Origin: JAPLKB01 sp964532465
GTDB lineage: Bacteria > Desulfobacterota > Syntrophorhabdia > Syntrophorhabdales > Syntrophorhabdaceae
NCBI GenBank assembly: GCA_964532465.1
Contig: CAZHHX010000008.1
Location: forward strand, 47,773 to 111,772
Length of the DNA stretch: 64,000 nucleotides
Direction: 5' to 3'
Below the pieces are notes generated by a model, which saw only the letters and a list, made by a program, of their open reading frames with translations, was not told the DNA's origin and ran no database searches. The number at the start of each line of letters is the position of its first letter. Position 1 is the first letter of the stretch. Position numbers and translations under genes: made by a program. This document shows, piece after piece, positions 24,871 through 34,317 of this stretch.

Positions 24871-25359
24871 TTAACTCTTCTTTCCTTCCCCATTGATCCA
24901 TTCCCCTTTTTTCAACAACAGGCCCTTGAGTTCACTCATAAACTCATTAATGTCCCTGAACTGGCGGTAAACAGATGCAAACCGAACATAGGCTACCTCG
25001 TCAAGCTTTCTCAGCTCCTCCATAACCATTTCCCCTATTTCTGCGCCTTTGGTTTCCCTTTCGCCACCTTCCAGCAGGTGATATTCAATCCTTGAAACAA
25101 TCTTTTCTATATTTGTAATGCTTATCGGTCTTTTTTCACAGGCTTTTTTTAGACCGTTTAATATCTTTATTCTATCAAAAATCTCCCTTCTCCCGTCTTT
25201 TTTTATGACAAGCGGCAACCCCTCTTCAAGCCTTTCAGCAGTGCTGAATCTCTTCCCGCACTTAAGGCATTCCCTTCTCCTGCGGATAGTATCCATCTCC
25301 TTATTTACTCTTGAATCAAGGACTTTACTTTCAACGGAATCACAAAAAGGACATTTCAT
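24871..25359 (-). CDS. nrdR: Transcriptional repressor NrdR
   Basis: A 162-residue protein: zinc ribbon (CPFCDS at residues 3-8 and CLKCGKRF near 31) with the DNA-binding RRRREC segment, then an ATP-cone domain (LVIKKDGRREIFDRIKILNG). It represses ribonucleotide reductase genes according to ATP/dATP. Overlaps the dCMP deaminase gene by 4 bases. No NrdR-regulated target is in the window. Confidence 0.95.
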   Translation of the reverse strand: MKCPFCDSVESKVLDSRVNKEMDTIRRRRECLKCGKRFSTAERLEEGLPLVIKKDGRREIFDRIKILNGLKKACEKRPISITNIEKIVSRIEYHLLEGGERETKGAEIGEMVMEELRKLDEVAYVRFASVYRQFRDINEFMSELKGLLLKKGEWINGEGKKS

Positions 25360-25910
25360 AATTTTTTCGCGGAGCGGGGTTTTGTTTTTTTTGTTTTTGA
25401 GCCGTATGATTTTGAATTCCAGTGATCTGCAATCTGATCCTCGGATTCCGGATTTTCGTTCATGTCTACTTTCATGAGGGTGATGCCCGATTCCTCCATT
25501 ATCTCCATGGACAGGCTGTCGGGGTAGCCGTTAACATAGAATACCTTTGTAATTCCTGCATTAATAATCATCTTGATACATATAGAGCACGGCAGGTGGG
25601 TTGAATAGATGTCGGCGCTGCTGATAGAAACACCATGATACGCAGCCTGAATAATGGCATTCTGTTCCGCGTGGAGACCTTTGCATAGTTCATGCCTTTC
25701 GCCTGACGCAATATTAAGTTTTTCACGCAGACAACCTGCTTCTATGCAATGTTTTAAACCTGTTGGCGCTCCATTGTAGCCTGTAGAGAGTATTCTCTTT
25801 TCTTTAACGATTAACGCCCCGACATTCCTTCTTTTGCATGTAGACCGCTTCGATACAATCTGCGCAATCTCCATAAAATAGGAATCCCAATCAGGACGTT
25901 TATTTATCAT
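25356..25910 (-). CDS. Deoxycytidylate (dCMP) deaminase
   Basis: A 184-residue zinc deaminase of the ComEB/dCMP-deaminase type: start WDSYFMEIAQIVSKRSTCKR, zinc His in GLHAEQNAIIQAA and zinc Cys pair in LPCSICIKMIINAG. It feeds dUMP to thymidylate synthesis. The C-terminal tail (about 20 residues) is Lys/Ser-rich. It overlaps glyA and nrdR by 4 bases each, coupling folate C1 supply and nucleotide metabolism in one transcript. Confidence 0.92.
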   Translation of the reverse strand: MINKRPDWDSYFMEIAQIVSKRSTCKRRNVGALIVKEKRILSTGYNGAPTGLKHCIEAGCLREKLNIASGERHELCKGLHAEQNAIIQAAYHGVSISSADIYSTHLPCSICIKMIINAGITKVFYVNGYPDSLSMEIMEESGITLMKVDMNENPESEDQIADHWNSKSYGSKTKKTKPRSAKKL

Positions 25911-27154
25911 ATTTCATACATACGCGAATAAAAAGGAAATCTCTTGCATAATGTTTTAATGTTTTCTTTTATTTCGAGATGAAGTGATTCGTTTTCAAGA
26001 TCGCTCAGTGCTCTATCAATAAAATCACTTATCAGCTCCATTTCATGTTCCTTCATACCCCGTGTGGTTGTTGCCGGGGTACCTATTCTGATGCCGCTTG
26101 TAACATTGGGGCTCTTTGAATCGAAAGGAATCAGGTTTTTATTAACCATAATCCCGCTTCTCTCGAGAGCTTCCTGCGCTTGCTTCCCTGTTATTCCTCT
26201 GGGTGACAGATCAACGAGAAACAGATGATTGTCTGTGCCTCCGGAGACTATGCGGAAGCCGCATTTCTCCATGCAAGCTGCCAGATGCTTTGCATTCTTG
26301 ATGATTTGCCCTTGATACTCTCTGAATTCGTCACTCATGGCATTTTTCAGCGCCACTGCTTTTGCGGCAATAACATGCATAAGAGGGCCACCCTGAATAG
26401 CTGGAAAAACAGCAGAGTCAATTTTTTTTGCAAATTCCTGTTTGCAGAGAATCAATCCCCCTCTTGGTCCACGGAGAGTTTTATGGGTTGTTGTAGTCAC
26501 AAAATGTGCATATTCCACAGGGCTCGGGTGCAAACCTGCAGCAACAAGGCCTGCAATATGGGCAATATCCGCCAGCAGATAAGCGCCTACTTCATCGGCA
26601 ATCTCTCTGAACTTCTTAAAATCCAGCACCCTCGAATAGGCGCTGGCGCCTGTAACAATCATCTGTGGCTTCTCTTCAAGGGCGATCTTTCTTATTTCTT
26701 CATAATCAAGCTCTTCATTCACGCTTGAAACCTTATAGCCAACAGCACGATAGAACTTGCCGGAAAAACTTACACGCGCGCCATGCGTCAGATGTCCTCC
26801 ATGGTCTATATCCATACCGAGGATTGTATCGCCTACTTTAAGGGCGGCAAAGTAAGCAGCCATATTTGCGCCTGAGCCTGAATGGGGCTGAACATTTGCA
26901 TGTTCCGCGCCAAAGAGCGTTTTTGCCCTTTCTATGGCTATATCTTCTATGCTGTCCAGATACTTGCATCCGCTGTAGTATCTTTTTGCAGGATAGCCTT
27001 CTGCGTATTTGTTTGTAAGGGGAGAACCCTGTGCTTCAAGGATTTCCTCATCCACATAGTTTTCCGATGCAATCAGGATAAGGCTGTATTCTTCCCTTTC
27101 AATCTCCTGCTTTACAAGTTCGTAAATTTCTTTGTCTTTTTCTGCTAATTTCAT
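25907..27154 (-). CDS. glyA: Serine hydroxymethyltransferase
   Basis: A 415-residue PLP enzyme interconverting serine and glycine with tetrahydrofolate. The PLP lysine lies in VTTTTHKTLRGPRGGLILCK; other family segments are SEGYPAKRYYSG-like YAEGYPAKRYYSGCKYLDSI and GSGANMAAYFAALKVGD. Normal length. It lies 67 bases downstream of rpiB. Confidence 0.96.
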   Translation of the reverse strand: MKLAEKDKEIYELVKQEIEREEYSLILIASENYVDEEILEAQGSPLTNKYAEGYPAKRYYSGCKYLDSIEDIAIERAKTLFGAEHANVQPHSGSGANMAAYFAALKVGDTILGMDIDHGGHLTHGARVSFSGKFYRAVGYKVSSVNEELDYEEIRKIALEEKPQMIVTGASAYSRVLDFKKFREIADEVGAYLLADIAHIAGLVAAGLHPSPVEYAHFVTTTTHKTLRGPRGGLILCKQEFAKKIDSAVFPAIQGGPLMHVIAAKAVALKNAMSDEFREYQGQIIKNAKHLAACMEKCGFRIVSGGTDNHLFLVDLSPRGITGKQAQEALERSGIMVNKNLIPFDSKSPNVTSGIRIGTPATTTRGMKEHEMELISDFIDRALSDLENESLHLEIKENIKTLCKRFPFYSRMYEI

Positions 27155-27220
27155 AATTCCTTACCTGTCCATAGTCCAAAGTATTTAATGCGGAATATGG
27201 AACTTTAAATATTTTCACTT

Positions 27221-27670
27221 TTACTTCAGGTGTTTCTCCTCCCACTGCTTTATCTTTTCAATTCTTTTTTCGTGTCTTCCACCCTCAAAAGATGTTCCAA
27301 GCCATGCCTTCATAATTTCTTCTGCCATCCCCTTGCCGATCACCCTCTCGCCCAGGACAAGGACGTTGGCATCAATATGCTTTCTACTCTGAACCGCTGT
27401 ATATATATCCTGCACGAGAGACGCGCGTATACCTTTTACCTTATTTGCGACAACATTCATTCCAATCCCGGTGCCGCAAATAAATATACCCTTATCTGCC
27501 TCTCCGGTTGATACAATCTCAGATCCTTTAAAACCGAAATCAGGGTAATCTACAGAATCCTCTGTGTACGTCCCGGCATCAACAAAAGAATGACCTTCCT
27601 TTTCGATAATGCCTTTTAAGTATTCTTTCAACTCAAAACCGGCATGGTCTGAGGCAAGGACAATCTTCAT
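27221..27670 (-). CDS. rpiB: Ribose 5-phosphate isomerase B
   Basis: A 149-residue RpiB: MKIVLASDHAGFELKEYLKG, DYPDFGFKGSEIV, and GIFICGTGIGMNVVANKVKG with the catalytic Cys and the anion hole. Overlaps fabF by 4 bases. rpiB-glyA adjacency is common in this kind of operon. Confidence 0.94.
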   Translation of the reverse strand: MKIVLASDHAGFELKEYLKGIIEKEGHSFVDAGTYTEDSVDYPDFGFKGSEIVSTGEADKGIFICGTGIGMNVVANKVKGIRASLVQDIYTAVQSRKHIDANVLVLGERVIGKGMAEEIMKAWLGTSFEGGRHEKRIEKIKQWEEKHLK

Positions 27671-28917
27671 CGATTAAATCTCCGAAATACAAGGGTTGAG
27701 TTCGTGCCCCCGAAACCGAATGAATTTGACAGGGCAACGTCTATCCTGTGGCTCCTTGATACATTGGGCACATAATCAAGGTCGCACTGCGGGTCAGGTG
27801 TTTCATAGTTGATTGTAGGAGGACAGACATTGTCCCTGAGGCTCAGAAGAGAAAATATTGCTTCTATCGCTCCCGCAGCTCCCAGCAAATGACCTGTCAT
27901 GGACTTGGTGGAACTTACCGGGATCTTATACGCTTTTTCCTTGAATACCTCTTTTATTGCAAGCGTCTCCGTATAGTCATTCAATTCCGTTGATGTTCCA
28001 TGGGCATTAATGTAATTCACATCTTCCGGTGATATTCCGGCATCTTTCAACGCCATCTTCATGCAGCGGATAAATCCCTCTCCGTCCGGGGATGGAGCAG
28101 TAATATGATATGCGTCTCCGTTATACCCGTAACCTGCTATCTCTCCGTATATCTTTGCGCCTCTTTTCAAAGCATGTTCGAGCTCTTCGAGAACTACGAT
28201 TCCCGAGCCTTCAGAAACAACAAAACCGTTCCTGTCCTTATCAAAAGGTCGGGAAGCCTTCTGCGGCGCATCATTCCGCGTGGAAAGCGCTTTCATTGCA
28301 TTGAACCCGCCAACAGTCAGAGGAGTGAGATTAGCTTCAGTTCCCCCGGCTATCATAACATCAGCATCTCCATACTGAATTATCCGGGAAGCTTCTCCAA
28401 TGGAGTGCGAACCTGTCGCGCATGCCGTAACAATGGAAAGATTCGGGCCTTTCATGCCGTACTGAATCGCAATATGGCCCGGAGCCTCATTCGCTATCAG
28501 CATAGGAATAAAGAAAGGTGTAATCCTGCTGGGACCCCGTTCCAGAAGTACGCTGTGGTACTTTTCAATGGTCGGTAAACCTCCAAGCCCTGTGCCTACT
28601 ACTACGCCCGCCCTTTCTGCATCCTCTTTGTCCATGTCTATACCAGAGTCCTCCATTGCTACTTTGGAGGCCGCAAGTGCATACTGGATAAAAAGATCCA
28701 TTCTTTTAATCTCTTTAGGAGAGATATAATCTTCAGCTTTGAATTCCTTGATCTCACCGGCAAATTTTGTATCATGCTGGGCAGCATCAAAACGGGTGAT
28801 CGGGGCAATCCCCGATTCACCGTTTAAGATTCGCTGCCATACATTTTCTAAACCGATACCGAGAGGCGTTGCAAGACCTAAACCAGTGGCAACCACCCTT
28901 CTTTTCAATGTATTCAC
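27667..28917 (-). CDS. fabF: Beta-ketoacyl-ACP synthase II
   Basis: A 416-residue condensing enzyme. Catalytic Cys in SIVTACATGSHSIGEAS, catalytic His in INAHGTSTELND and the second His in SMTGHLLGAAGAIEA; the C-terminus has NSFGFGGTN. It elongates acyl-ACP with malonyl-ACP. Lies 8 bases after acpP, as usual. Confidence 0.95.
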   Translation of the reverse strand: MNTLKRRVVATGLGLATPLGIGLENVWQRILNGESGIAPITRFDAAQHDTKFAGEIKEFKAEDYISPKEIKRMDLFIQYALAASKVAMEDSGIDMDKEDAERAGVVVGTGLGGLPTIEKYHSVLLERGPSRITPFFIPMLIANEAPGHIAIQYGMKGPNLSIVTACATGSHSIGEASRIIQYGDADVMIAGGTEANLTPLTVGGFNAMKALSTRNDAPQKASRPFDKDRNGFVVSEGSGIVVLEELEHALKRGAKIYGEIAGYGYNGDAYHITAPSPDGEGFIRCMKMALKDAGISPEDVNYINAHGTSTELNDYTETLAIKEVFKEKAYKIPVSSTKSMTGHLLGAAGAIEAIFSLLSLRDNVCPPTINYETPDPQCDLDYVPNVSRSHRIDVALSNSFGFGGTNSTLVFRRFNR

Positions 28918-28925
28918 CTCTTTGG

Positions 28926-29165
28926 TTATTTTTCTGCCATACGCTGTTCTATATATTTAATTGCGTCACCTACTGTTTCCATCTTCTCTGCATCTTCATC
29001 CGGGATTTCAATCCCGTAAGCATCTTCCAGCGCCATGATGAGTTCAACAATGTCAAGCGAATCAGCTCCAAGGTCATCAATAAATTTTGCTTCAGGAACT
29101 ACTTCGGACTCGTTTACACCGAGCTGTTCAACAATCATCTCTTTTACTTTTTCTGTTACTGTCAT
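28926..29165 (-). CDS. acpP: Acyl carrier protein
   Basis: A 79-residue ACP with the phosphopantetheine serine in DDLGADSLDIVELIMALED. Strongly acidic and of normal length; AGGAGGTGATTC is the ribosome-binding region. It carries growing acyl chains for the surrounding fab enzymes and PlsX. Confidence 0.96.
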   Translation of the reverse strand: MTVTEKVKEMIVEQLGVNESEVVPEAKFIDDLGADSLDIVELIMALEDAYGIEIPDEDAEKMETVGDAIKYIEQRMAEK

Positions 29166-29251
29166 CTAAGAATCACCTCCTCGATTTATTAACACTGATA
29201 CTATATTGCCAGTTATCAGCGGTCGCCAATAAAGGCTGGAACTCAAAAACA

Positions 29252-29977
29252 CTACATATACAGACCACCGTTGACATTTATTACCTCTCCCGTAATATAT
29301 TCCCCATATTCGGAAAGCAGGAAATATACTGCACGGGCTACTTCTATCGGTTCACCGTATCTCTTTAAGGGAATTGCCTTACGCATTTCTTCCTTATATT
29401 TATCGTCCAATACTTCCGTCATCTTTGTGTTAATAAAACCCGGGGCAACGGCATTCACCCGTATGCCTCTCTCTCCGTATTCCCTTGCTGCGCTTTTCGT
29501 AAAGCCTATAATGCCCGCCTTGCTTGCGGCATAATTTGACTGGCCTGCATTACCCATCACACCGGCAATTGAAGAAATATTTACAATAGAACCGCCGGTT
29601 TTCAGCATATGCCTGATAACTGCCCTTGTACAATTAAAAACGCTTTTCAGGTTCACCGTGATTACCCTGTCCCAGTCTTCTTCCTTCATCCTCAACAACA
29701 GTTTATCAATTGTAATACCGGCGTTATTAACAAGATTGTTAATCTGCCCCATGTTTTTTATCACACTATTAACAGCCTCTTCAACGGCTTTAAAATCTGA
29801 TACGTCAACTTGATAAAATTCGGCCTTTCTTCCTTTTTCCCTGATTGCGCTCAGCGCTTCATTCCCGTCAATAATATCAAATATGGCAATATCTCCGCCT
29901 TTGTCCGCTAAATACTCCGCCATTGCCCGGCCTATGCCCTGTGCGCCGCCTGTGATTATTGTCACCGTATTCTTCAT
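29252..29977 (-). CDS. fabG: 3-oxoacyl-ACP reductase
   Basis: A 241-residue SDR enzyme: cofactor motif TGGAQGIGRAMAEYL, NNAGITIDKLLLRMKEEDWD, and the catalytic Ser and YAASKAG. It reduces 3-oxoacyl-ACP with NADPH. Its ATG overlaps the fabD stop by 4 bases. Confidence 0.94.
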   Translation of the reverse strand: MKNTVTIITGGAQGIGRAMAEYLADKGGDIAIFDIIDGNEALSAIREKGRKAEFYQVDVSDFKAVEEAVNSVIKNMGQINNLVNNAGITIDKLLLRMKEEDWDRVITVNLKSVFNCTRAVIRHMLKTGGSIVNISSIAGVMGNAGQSNYAASKAGIIGFTKSAAREYGERGIRVNAVAPGFINTKMTEVLDDKYKEEMRKAIPLKRYGEPIEVARAVYFLLSEYGEYITGEVINVNGGLYM

Positions 29978-30912
29978 GCAAGCATTTCCTTTATTGCCTC
30001 GATTTCTTCAAATTCTTCCACATTATAGCAGGGAATATCAGGCTCAATTCTCTTTATCAGGTTTGAAAGCACTTTCAGCGGGCCTACTTCCAGGAATACC
30101 TCTACACCTTCCTTTGCCATCCGCTTTATACTGCTTTCCCACAATACCGGCGAAAACATCTGCCTGTACAGTTTATCCGATATTGCATGATTATCCTGTT
30201 CAGGACAGGCGTCTACATTGCAAACAACGGGGTTCTCCATATCGCCTGCAGGAATTTTACCTAATTCATCCCTTAACCTGTCTGCCGCCTCCCTCATAAG
30301 GGGGCTATGGAAAGGTCCTGAAACATTTAAGAATACTGCTTTTTTATAACCTATGCCCTTCAGCTTATCAACAGCTTCTTTTAAGGTCTCCACGTTGCCT
30401 GATAGAACCACCTGTTCTTTGGAATTAAGGTTTGCCGGCACAGCCACATAATCGTCGTGGGAAATTTCCTGCAAAACAGGCTCTATTTTTCCCATGTCAG
30501 CGCCAATAAGAGCTACCATACCGCCTTTGCCTTTCGGACATGCCTCTTCCATGAACATGCCCCTTTTTCTCGTAATCATCAGGGCATCCTCAAATTTGAA
30601 AAAACCGCCTGCAAGCAATGCTGTATACTCGCCGAGACTATGGCCTGCAACAAGATAAGGCGCGATACCGGTCTGCGTCTTCAATACCCGGAACACAGCA
30701 TAGCTCACCAAGAGCAGAGCAGGCTGCGTATTGTATGTCTGCCTCAATTCATCTTCAGGCCCTTCAAAACAGAGCTTTGTTATAGGAAAGCCGAGTGTTT
30801 CATCGGCTGTTTTAAACAAGTCCCTCACATATTCAAACCTGTCATAGAGCCCTTTTCCCATTCCAACATGCTGAGAGCCCTGACCCGGAAAAACAATGCC
30901 AATTTTTTTCAT
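29974..30912 (-). CDS. fabD: Malonyl-CoA:ACP transacylase
   Basis: A 312-residue enzyme: GIVFPGQGSQHVGMGKGLYD, catalytic Ser in VAGHSLGEYTALLAGG, and catalytic His in VSGPFHSPLMREAADRL. It loads malonyl groups on ACP. An acyl-CoA dehydrogenase gene ends 77 bases upstream, in the place fabH normally has. Confidence 0.95.
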   Translation of the reverse strand: MKKIGIVFPGQGSQHVGMGKGLYDRFEYVRDLFKTADETLGFPITKLCFEGPEDELRQTYNTQPALLLVSYAVFRVLKTQTGIAPYLVAGHSLGEYTALLAGGFFKFEDALMITRKRGMFMEEACPKGKGGMVALIGADMGKIEPVLQEISHDDYVAVPANLNSKEQVVLSGNVETLKEAVDKLKGIGYKKAVFLNVSGPFHSPLMREAADRLRDELGKIPAGDMENPVVCNVDACPEQDNHAISDKLYRQMFSPVLWESSIKRMAKEGVEVFLEVGPLKVLSNLIKRIEPDIPCYNVEEFEEIEAIKEMLA

Positions 30913-30989
30913 TCTTAACCTCTTTTCTGCGTTAAATTATTCATTTTATCTAATAACTTAACATTCAAAACTTAAAATCCGGCACTGCT

Positions 30990-32153
30990 TTATCTTTTCT
31001 TCTTCGATGCCGCTTCTTTTACAAGTTCAAGGGCAATTACATTCCTTTGAATCTGGTTTGCCCCTTCATATATCTGGAGTATCTTTGCATCCCTCATCAT
31101 CTTTTCAACGGGGTATTCTTTCATGTATCCATATCCTCCAAAAATCTGTATGGCATCAACAGTTACTTTCATTGCCACATCGCTGGGGAAGACCTTCGCC
31201 ATAGCCGAAACCTTTGAAAAATCCTTCGGATTACTGTCTATGTATCGCGCAACAGCATAAATAAGGGCACGGGAAGCCTCGACCTGCATTGCCATATCGG
31301 CAAGCATGTGCTGAAGGGCCTGGAATGTGATAATCTTCCTCTCAAACTGTTCCCTCTCTCTTGCATAATGAACGGCTTCATCAAGGGCGCTCTGCGCGAC
31401 ACCTACGGCCTGCGCACCGATACCAGGCCTTGTTCTGTCGAATGTTTTCATAGCGAGAATGAAACCCATCCCCTCTCTTCCTATAACATTTTCCTTAGGA
31501 ACTTTGCAATCCTGAAATACAAGCTCTCTTGTCGCAGAAGCCCTTATGCCAAGCTTCTTCTCTTTTTTGCCGAAGGAAAAACCTTCCATGCCCTTCTCAA
31601 GAATAAAACCTGTTGCGCCCCTGCCGCCCTTCTTTCTATCAGTCATTGCAATCACGCTATATATTTCAGCCTCACCGCCGTTTGTTATCCATTGTTTTGT
31701 CCCGTTCAGGATGTATTCATCCCCCACTTTTTTCGCTTCCGTTCTGATTCCCTGCGCATCACTTCCTGCATTAGCTTCTGTCAGAGCAAAGGCGCCGAGT
31801 CTGCTGCCGTTTGCTATCTCCGGCAGATATTTTTTCTTCTGCGCCTCAGAACCGCCTAAAAGGATAGGATACGCGCCGAGAAGACTTGCCGCGTAGCTTA
31901 CTGAAATACCGAGACAACCCTTGCTCAATTCTTCAACAACAATACAGTTTTCAAAGACTCCCCCGCCTGTTCCGCCATATTCCTCAGGGATATTTACGCC
32001 AAAAAGACCGGTCTCCGCACATGCCTTCATGACAGTCCAAGGAAACTCCTCTTTCTCATCAAGCTCGGCCCTTACAGGGATTATTTTATCTTCAGTAATT
32101 CTCCGAGCCAATGCCTGAATCTGCCTCTGTTCTTCCGTTAAAAAATAATCCAT
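30990..32153 (-). CDS. Acyl-CoA dehydrogenase, in the fabH position
   Basis: A 387-residue flavoprotein with the full acyl-CoA dehydrogenase plan: FALTEANAGSDAQGIRTEAK, WITNGGEAEIYSVIA, and the catalytic Glu in LQIYEGANQIQRN. It resembles the short/branched-chain group. It overlaps plsX by 16 bases and is followed by fabD, so it sits inside the fatty-acid synthesis operon where many bacteria have fabH. Either fabH lies elsewhere, or this enzyme serves lipid or reverse beta-oxidation metabolism. Confidence 0.93.
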   Translation of the reverse strand: MDYFLTEEQRQIQALARRITEDKIIPVRAELDEKEEFPWTVMKACAETGLFGVNIPEEYGGTGGGVFENCIVVEELSKGCLGISVSYAASLLGAYPILLGGSEAQKKKYLPEIANGSRLGAFALTEANAGSDAQGIRTEAKKVGDEYILNGTKQWITNGGEAEIYSVIAMTDRKKGGRGATGFILEKGMEGFSFGKKEKKLGIRASATRELVFQDCKVPKENVIGREGMGFILAMKTFDRTRPGIGAQAVGVAQSALDEAVHYAREREQFERKIITFQALQHMLADMAMQVEASRALIYAVARYIDSNPKDFSKVSAMAKVFPSDVAMKVTVDAIQIFGGYGYMKEYPVEKMMRDAKILQIYEGANQIQRNVIALELVKEAASKKKR

Positions 32154-33166
32154 TTCTTTTTCTCCTTTTTCTTCTGAAGTGATTGGTGGCTCTGCATTGT
32201 CTCTTTTATAAATTCGTTCAGATTTTTTTCAACAAATCCTTTTGCTAAAGCTATTGCGTTTTTTATCGCTTTCCCATTTGATTTCCCGTGGCATATGATG
32301 CACACGCCGTCAACCCCAAGAAGAGGCGCGCCGCCTGTTTCAGAATAATCAAGCTGCTTCGCAATATCTTTAAATACATCCTTCATAAAAAGATAGCCTA
32401 TCTTGCGCCGTACTTTTTTTTCAATACCCTCTTTAAGTAAAACCATTAAAGCATCAGCTACCCCCTCGCTTATCTTCAATGCCACGTTTCCCACAAAACC
32501 GTCGCTTACCACAACATCAGTGCTGCCGTTATGCACATCCGTACCTTCCACATATCCGATATAATTAAGCCCCAGTTGTTTTATCATGGCATGGGCTTCC
32601 CTTGTTAAATCGTTTCCTTTTGTTTCTTCTTCGGCATTGCTTAAAATACCAATCCTCGGAGACTTTATACCCAGGGCGCATTTTGCAAAAACATCTCCCA
32701 TGAGGGCAAATTGAGCAAGATTTATAGGCTTGCAGTCAACATTGCCACCGGAATCCAGAAGGATCGATTTCCCTCCCTTTACATTCGGATTCAATGTCGC
32801 TATAGCAGGCCTGTCCACAGAATCCAGTCTTCCCAGGGTAAAAATCGCAAAAGCCATTGCCGCTCCGGAATTACCTGCTGTGACAACAGCCTGAACATGC
32901 CCGGCTTTCATCAGTTCAAAAGCCTTATTCATGGAAGAATCCTTCTTTCTCCTCAAGGCATTTGAAGGAGATTCATCCATTTCAACATATGTAGGCGTAT
33001 GGTAAATCTCAAAGCCTTCAGGGCTTTTTACCAGCGGCTTTAAAACGTTTTCATCACCAAGAAGAACAATATCCGCTATCTTTTCGCTGCAGGCAAGTTC
33101 CACCCCTTCAACTACGGCACGGGGCGCGAAATCACCTCCCATTCCGTCCACTGCTATCTTTATCAT
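32138..33166 (-). CDS. plsX: Phosphate acyltransferase PlsX
   Basis: A 342-residue PlsX: MIKIAVDGMGGDFAPRAVVE, TAGNSGAAMAFAIFTLGR, and EGTDVHNGSTDVVVSDGFVG NV. It makes acyl-phosphate from acyl-ACP for phospholipid synthesis. Lies 5 bases after rpmF, the normal order. The C-terminus (about 20 residues) is Lys-rich because of the overlap with the following gene. Confidence 0.94.
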   Translation of the reverse strand: MIKIAVDGMGGDFAPRAVVEGVELACSEKIADIVLLGDENVLKPLVKSPEGFEIYHTPTYVEMDESPSNALRRKKDSSMNKAFELMKAGHVQAVVTAGNSGAAMAFAIFTLGRLDSVDRPAIATLNPNVKGGKSILLDSGGNVDCKPINLAQFALMGDVFAKCALGIKSPRIGILSNAEEETKGNDLTREAHAMIKQLGLNYIGYVEGTDVHNGSTDVVVSDGFVGNVALKISEGVADALMVLLKEGIEKKVRRKIGYLFMKDVFKDIAKQLDYSETGGAPLLGVDGVCIICHGKSNGKAIKNAIALAKGFVEKNLNEFIKETMQSHQSLQKKKEKKKWIIF

Positions 33167-33171
33167 ACTGC

Positions 33172-33354
33172 TTATGCTTCTTTTACCTTTAAAAACTGTT
33201 TACCCCTGTAAAATCCGCACTTCGGGCATACAATGTGCGGCAATTTGGGTTCTTTACAGTTCGGACAAGGTCCGACATTAACAGCCGTTACCTTATAATG
33301 TGTTCTTCTTTTGTCCCTTTTTGATTGAGATGTTTTTCTTTTTGGAACTGCCAT
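33172..33354 (-). CDS. rpmF: Ribosomal protein bL32
   Basis: A 60-residue L32 with the start MAVPKRKTSQSKRDKRRTHY and a four-Cys zinc ribbon (CPNCKEPKLPH, CPKCGFYRG). It overlaps the end of the DUF177 gene by 62 bases in another frame. Confidence 0.95.
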   Translation of the reverse strand: MAVPKRKTSQSKRDKRRTHYKVTAVNVGPCPNCKEPKLPHIVCPKCGFYRGKQFLKVKEA

Positions 33355-33880
33355 AATTATCTCCTTGACGCGCTAAAAAAGCGTTTAATTTTTCCCCCAG
33401 CAACATGGTTGAAGCTTTATTGCAGTGGCACTCTTCAATATTATTGTTCTTTCCGCATACGGCACAAAAACCCCTGCAATTCTCTCTACAAAGGGGCTTG
33501 ATCGGCATATTCAGCAATACCTCTTCATATACCAGCGGATCTATGTCTATCTCATCACCTTCATAATAATAGACTTCCAGGTCTTCCTCGGCGAGTTCAA
33601 GTTCTGTCTCCGGCACAGGGATCTTCTTTATAAGTCCTACATCAAGGGGCGCCTGTATAGGGAAAGGAAATGCATCCAGACACCTGCCGCACATCAGAGA
33701 AAGGGAGCACCTGATGGAACCCTCCAGCCTCACATTATCGTCAAACTTACGGACAAAAATCTCATAGTCAACAGGGGCAAGAAAGGAAAACCCCTCATCT
33801 TTAGCTCCTTCTATCTGTGAAGCGTCTATCTTTCCTTTTAATACAGCTCCATCTTCTATCTCTGAAAGCCTTATAATCAT
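33293..33880 (-). CDS. DUF177 (YceD) protein
   Basis: A 195-residue protein of the YceD/DUF177 family, usually encoded just ahead of rpmF and implicated in 23S rRNA/ribosome biogenesis. Cysteine motifs are CGRCLDAFPFP and CRENCRGFCAVCGKNNNIEE, which may bind zinc. The C-terminal ~20 residues are very basic and lie over the start of rpmF. First gene of the long block; its promoter was not identified. Confidence 0.88.
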   Translation of the reverse strand: MIIRLSEIEDGAVLKGKIDASQIEGAKDEGFSFLAPVDYEIFVRKFDDNVRLEGSIRCSLSLMCGRCLDAFPFPIQAPLDVGLIKKIPVPETELELAEEDLEVYYYEGDEIDIDPLVYEEVLLNMPIKPLCRENCRGFCAVCGKNNNIEECHCNKASTMLLGEKLNAFLARQGDNYGSSKKKNISIKKGQKKNTL

Positions 33881-33986
33881 ATCTCCCTTCTTTTGAGTCT
33901 GATAATATAATTGGTTTATCCTTTAATTGTCAAGGAAATTAACCTGTTGTAACTGTTGTGGTTTTGCCGGTATGAAGCCGGCGGCC

Positions 33987-34250
33987 TCAGTCTGTGGTGG
34001 TTTTGCCTGCAACTTTTTCTATTGCAGCTTCATCAACAGGTATTGAGATAAGCTTTCTTTTATCTTTATCTCCCCTGATTATTTTCACTTCAGACTTTTT
34101 CACGCCGAAAATTTCTGAAAGATACCTGATGAGTTCCTCATTCGCCTTGCCTTCAACAGGCAGCGACATGAGCCTGACCTTCAAACCGGTGCCTTCCCGA
34201 AGAATCTCCTTTTTTTTTGCGTTAGTTATAACTTTTATTTCAATATTCAC
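33987..34250 (-). CDS. DUF167 / YggU family protein
   Basis: An 87-residue protein with the family motif VRLMSLPVEGKANEELIRYL followed by the KIIRGDKDKRKLISI segment. Function unknown. It follows a YggT gene, the common bacterial arrangement, with a 67-base gap that contains a short CTTACA/TGTAAG hairpin. Confidence 0.9.
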   Translation of the reverse strand: MNIEIKVITNAKKKEILREGTGLKVRLMSLPVEGKANEELIRYLSEIFGVKKSEVKIIRGDKDKRKLISIPVDEAAIEKVAGKTTTD

Positions 34251-34317
34251 AGTGGAATTAGAACCTTACATATTTCCTGTAAGTTGTTTTATTATTAATA
34301 ACAAGGTAACTGCCCCT

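Noticed and set aside
23769..25360. FMN riboswitch before the rib genes
   Set aside because: The rib genes are embedded in overlapping or closely spaced genes and no RFN-element pattern was found.
28105..28578. Long antisense frame within fabF
   Set aside because: fabF carries all catalytic motifs on the other strand; antisense frames are common in such codon usage.
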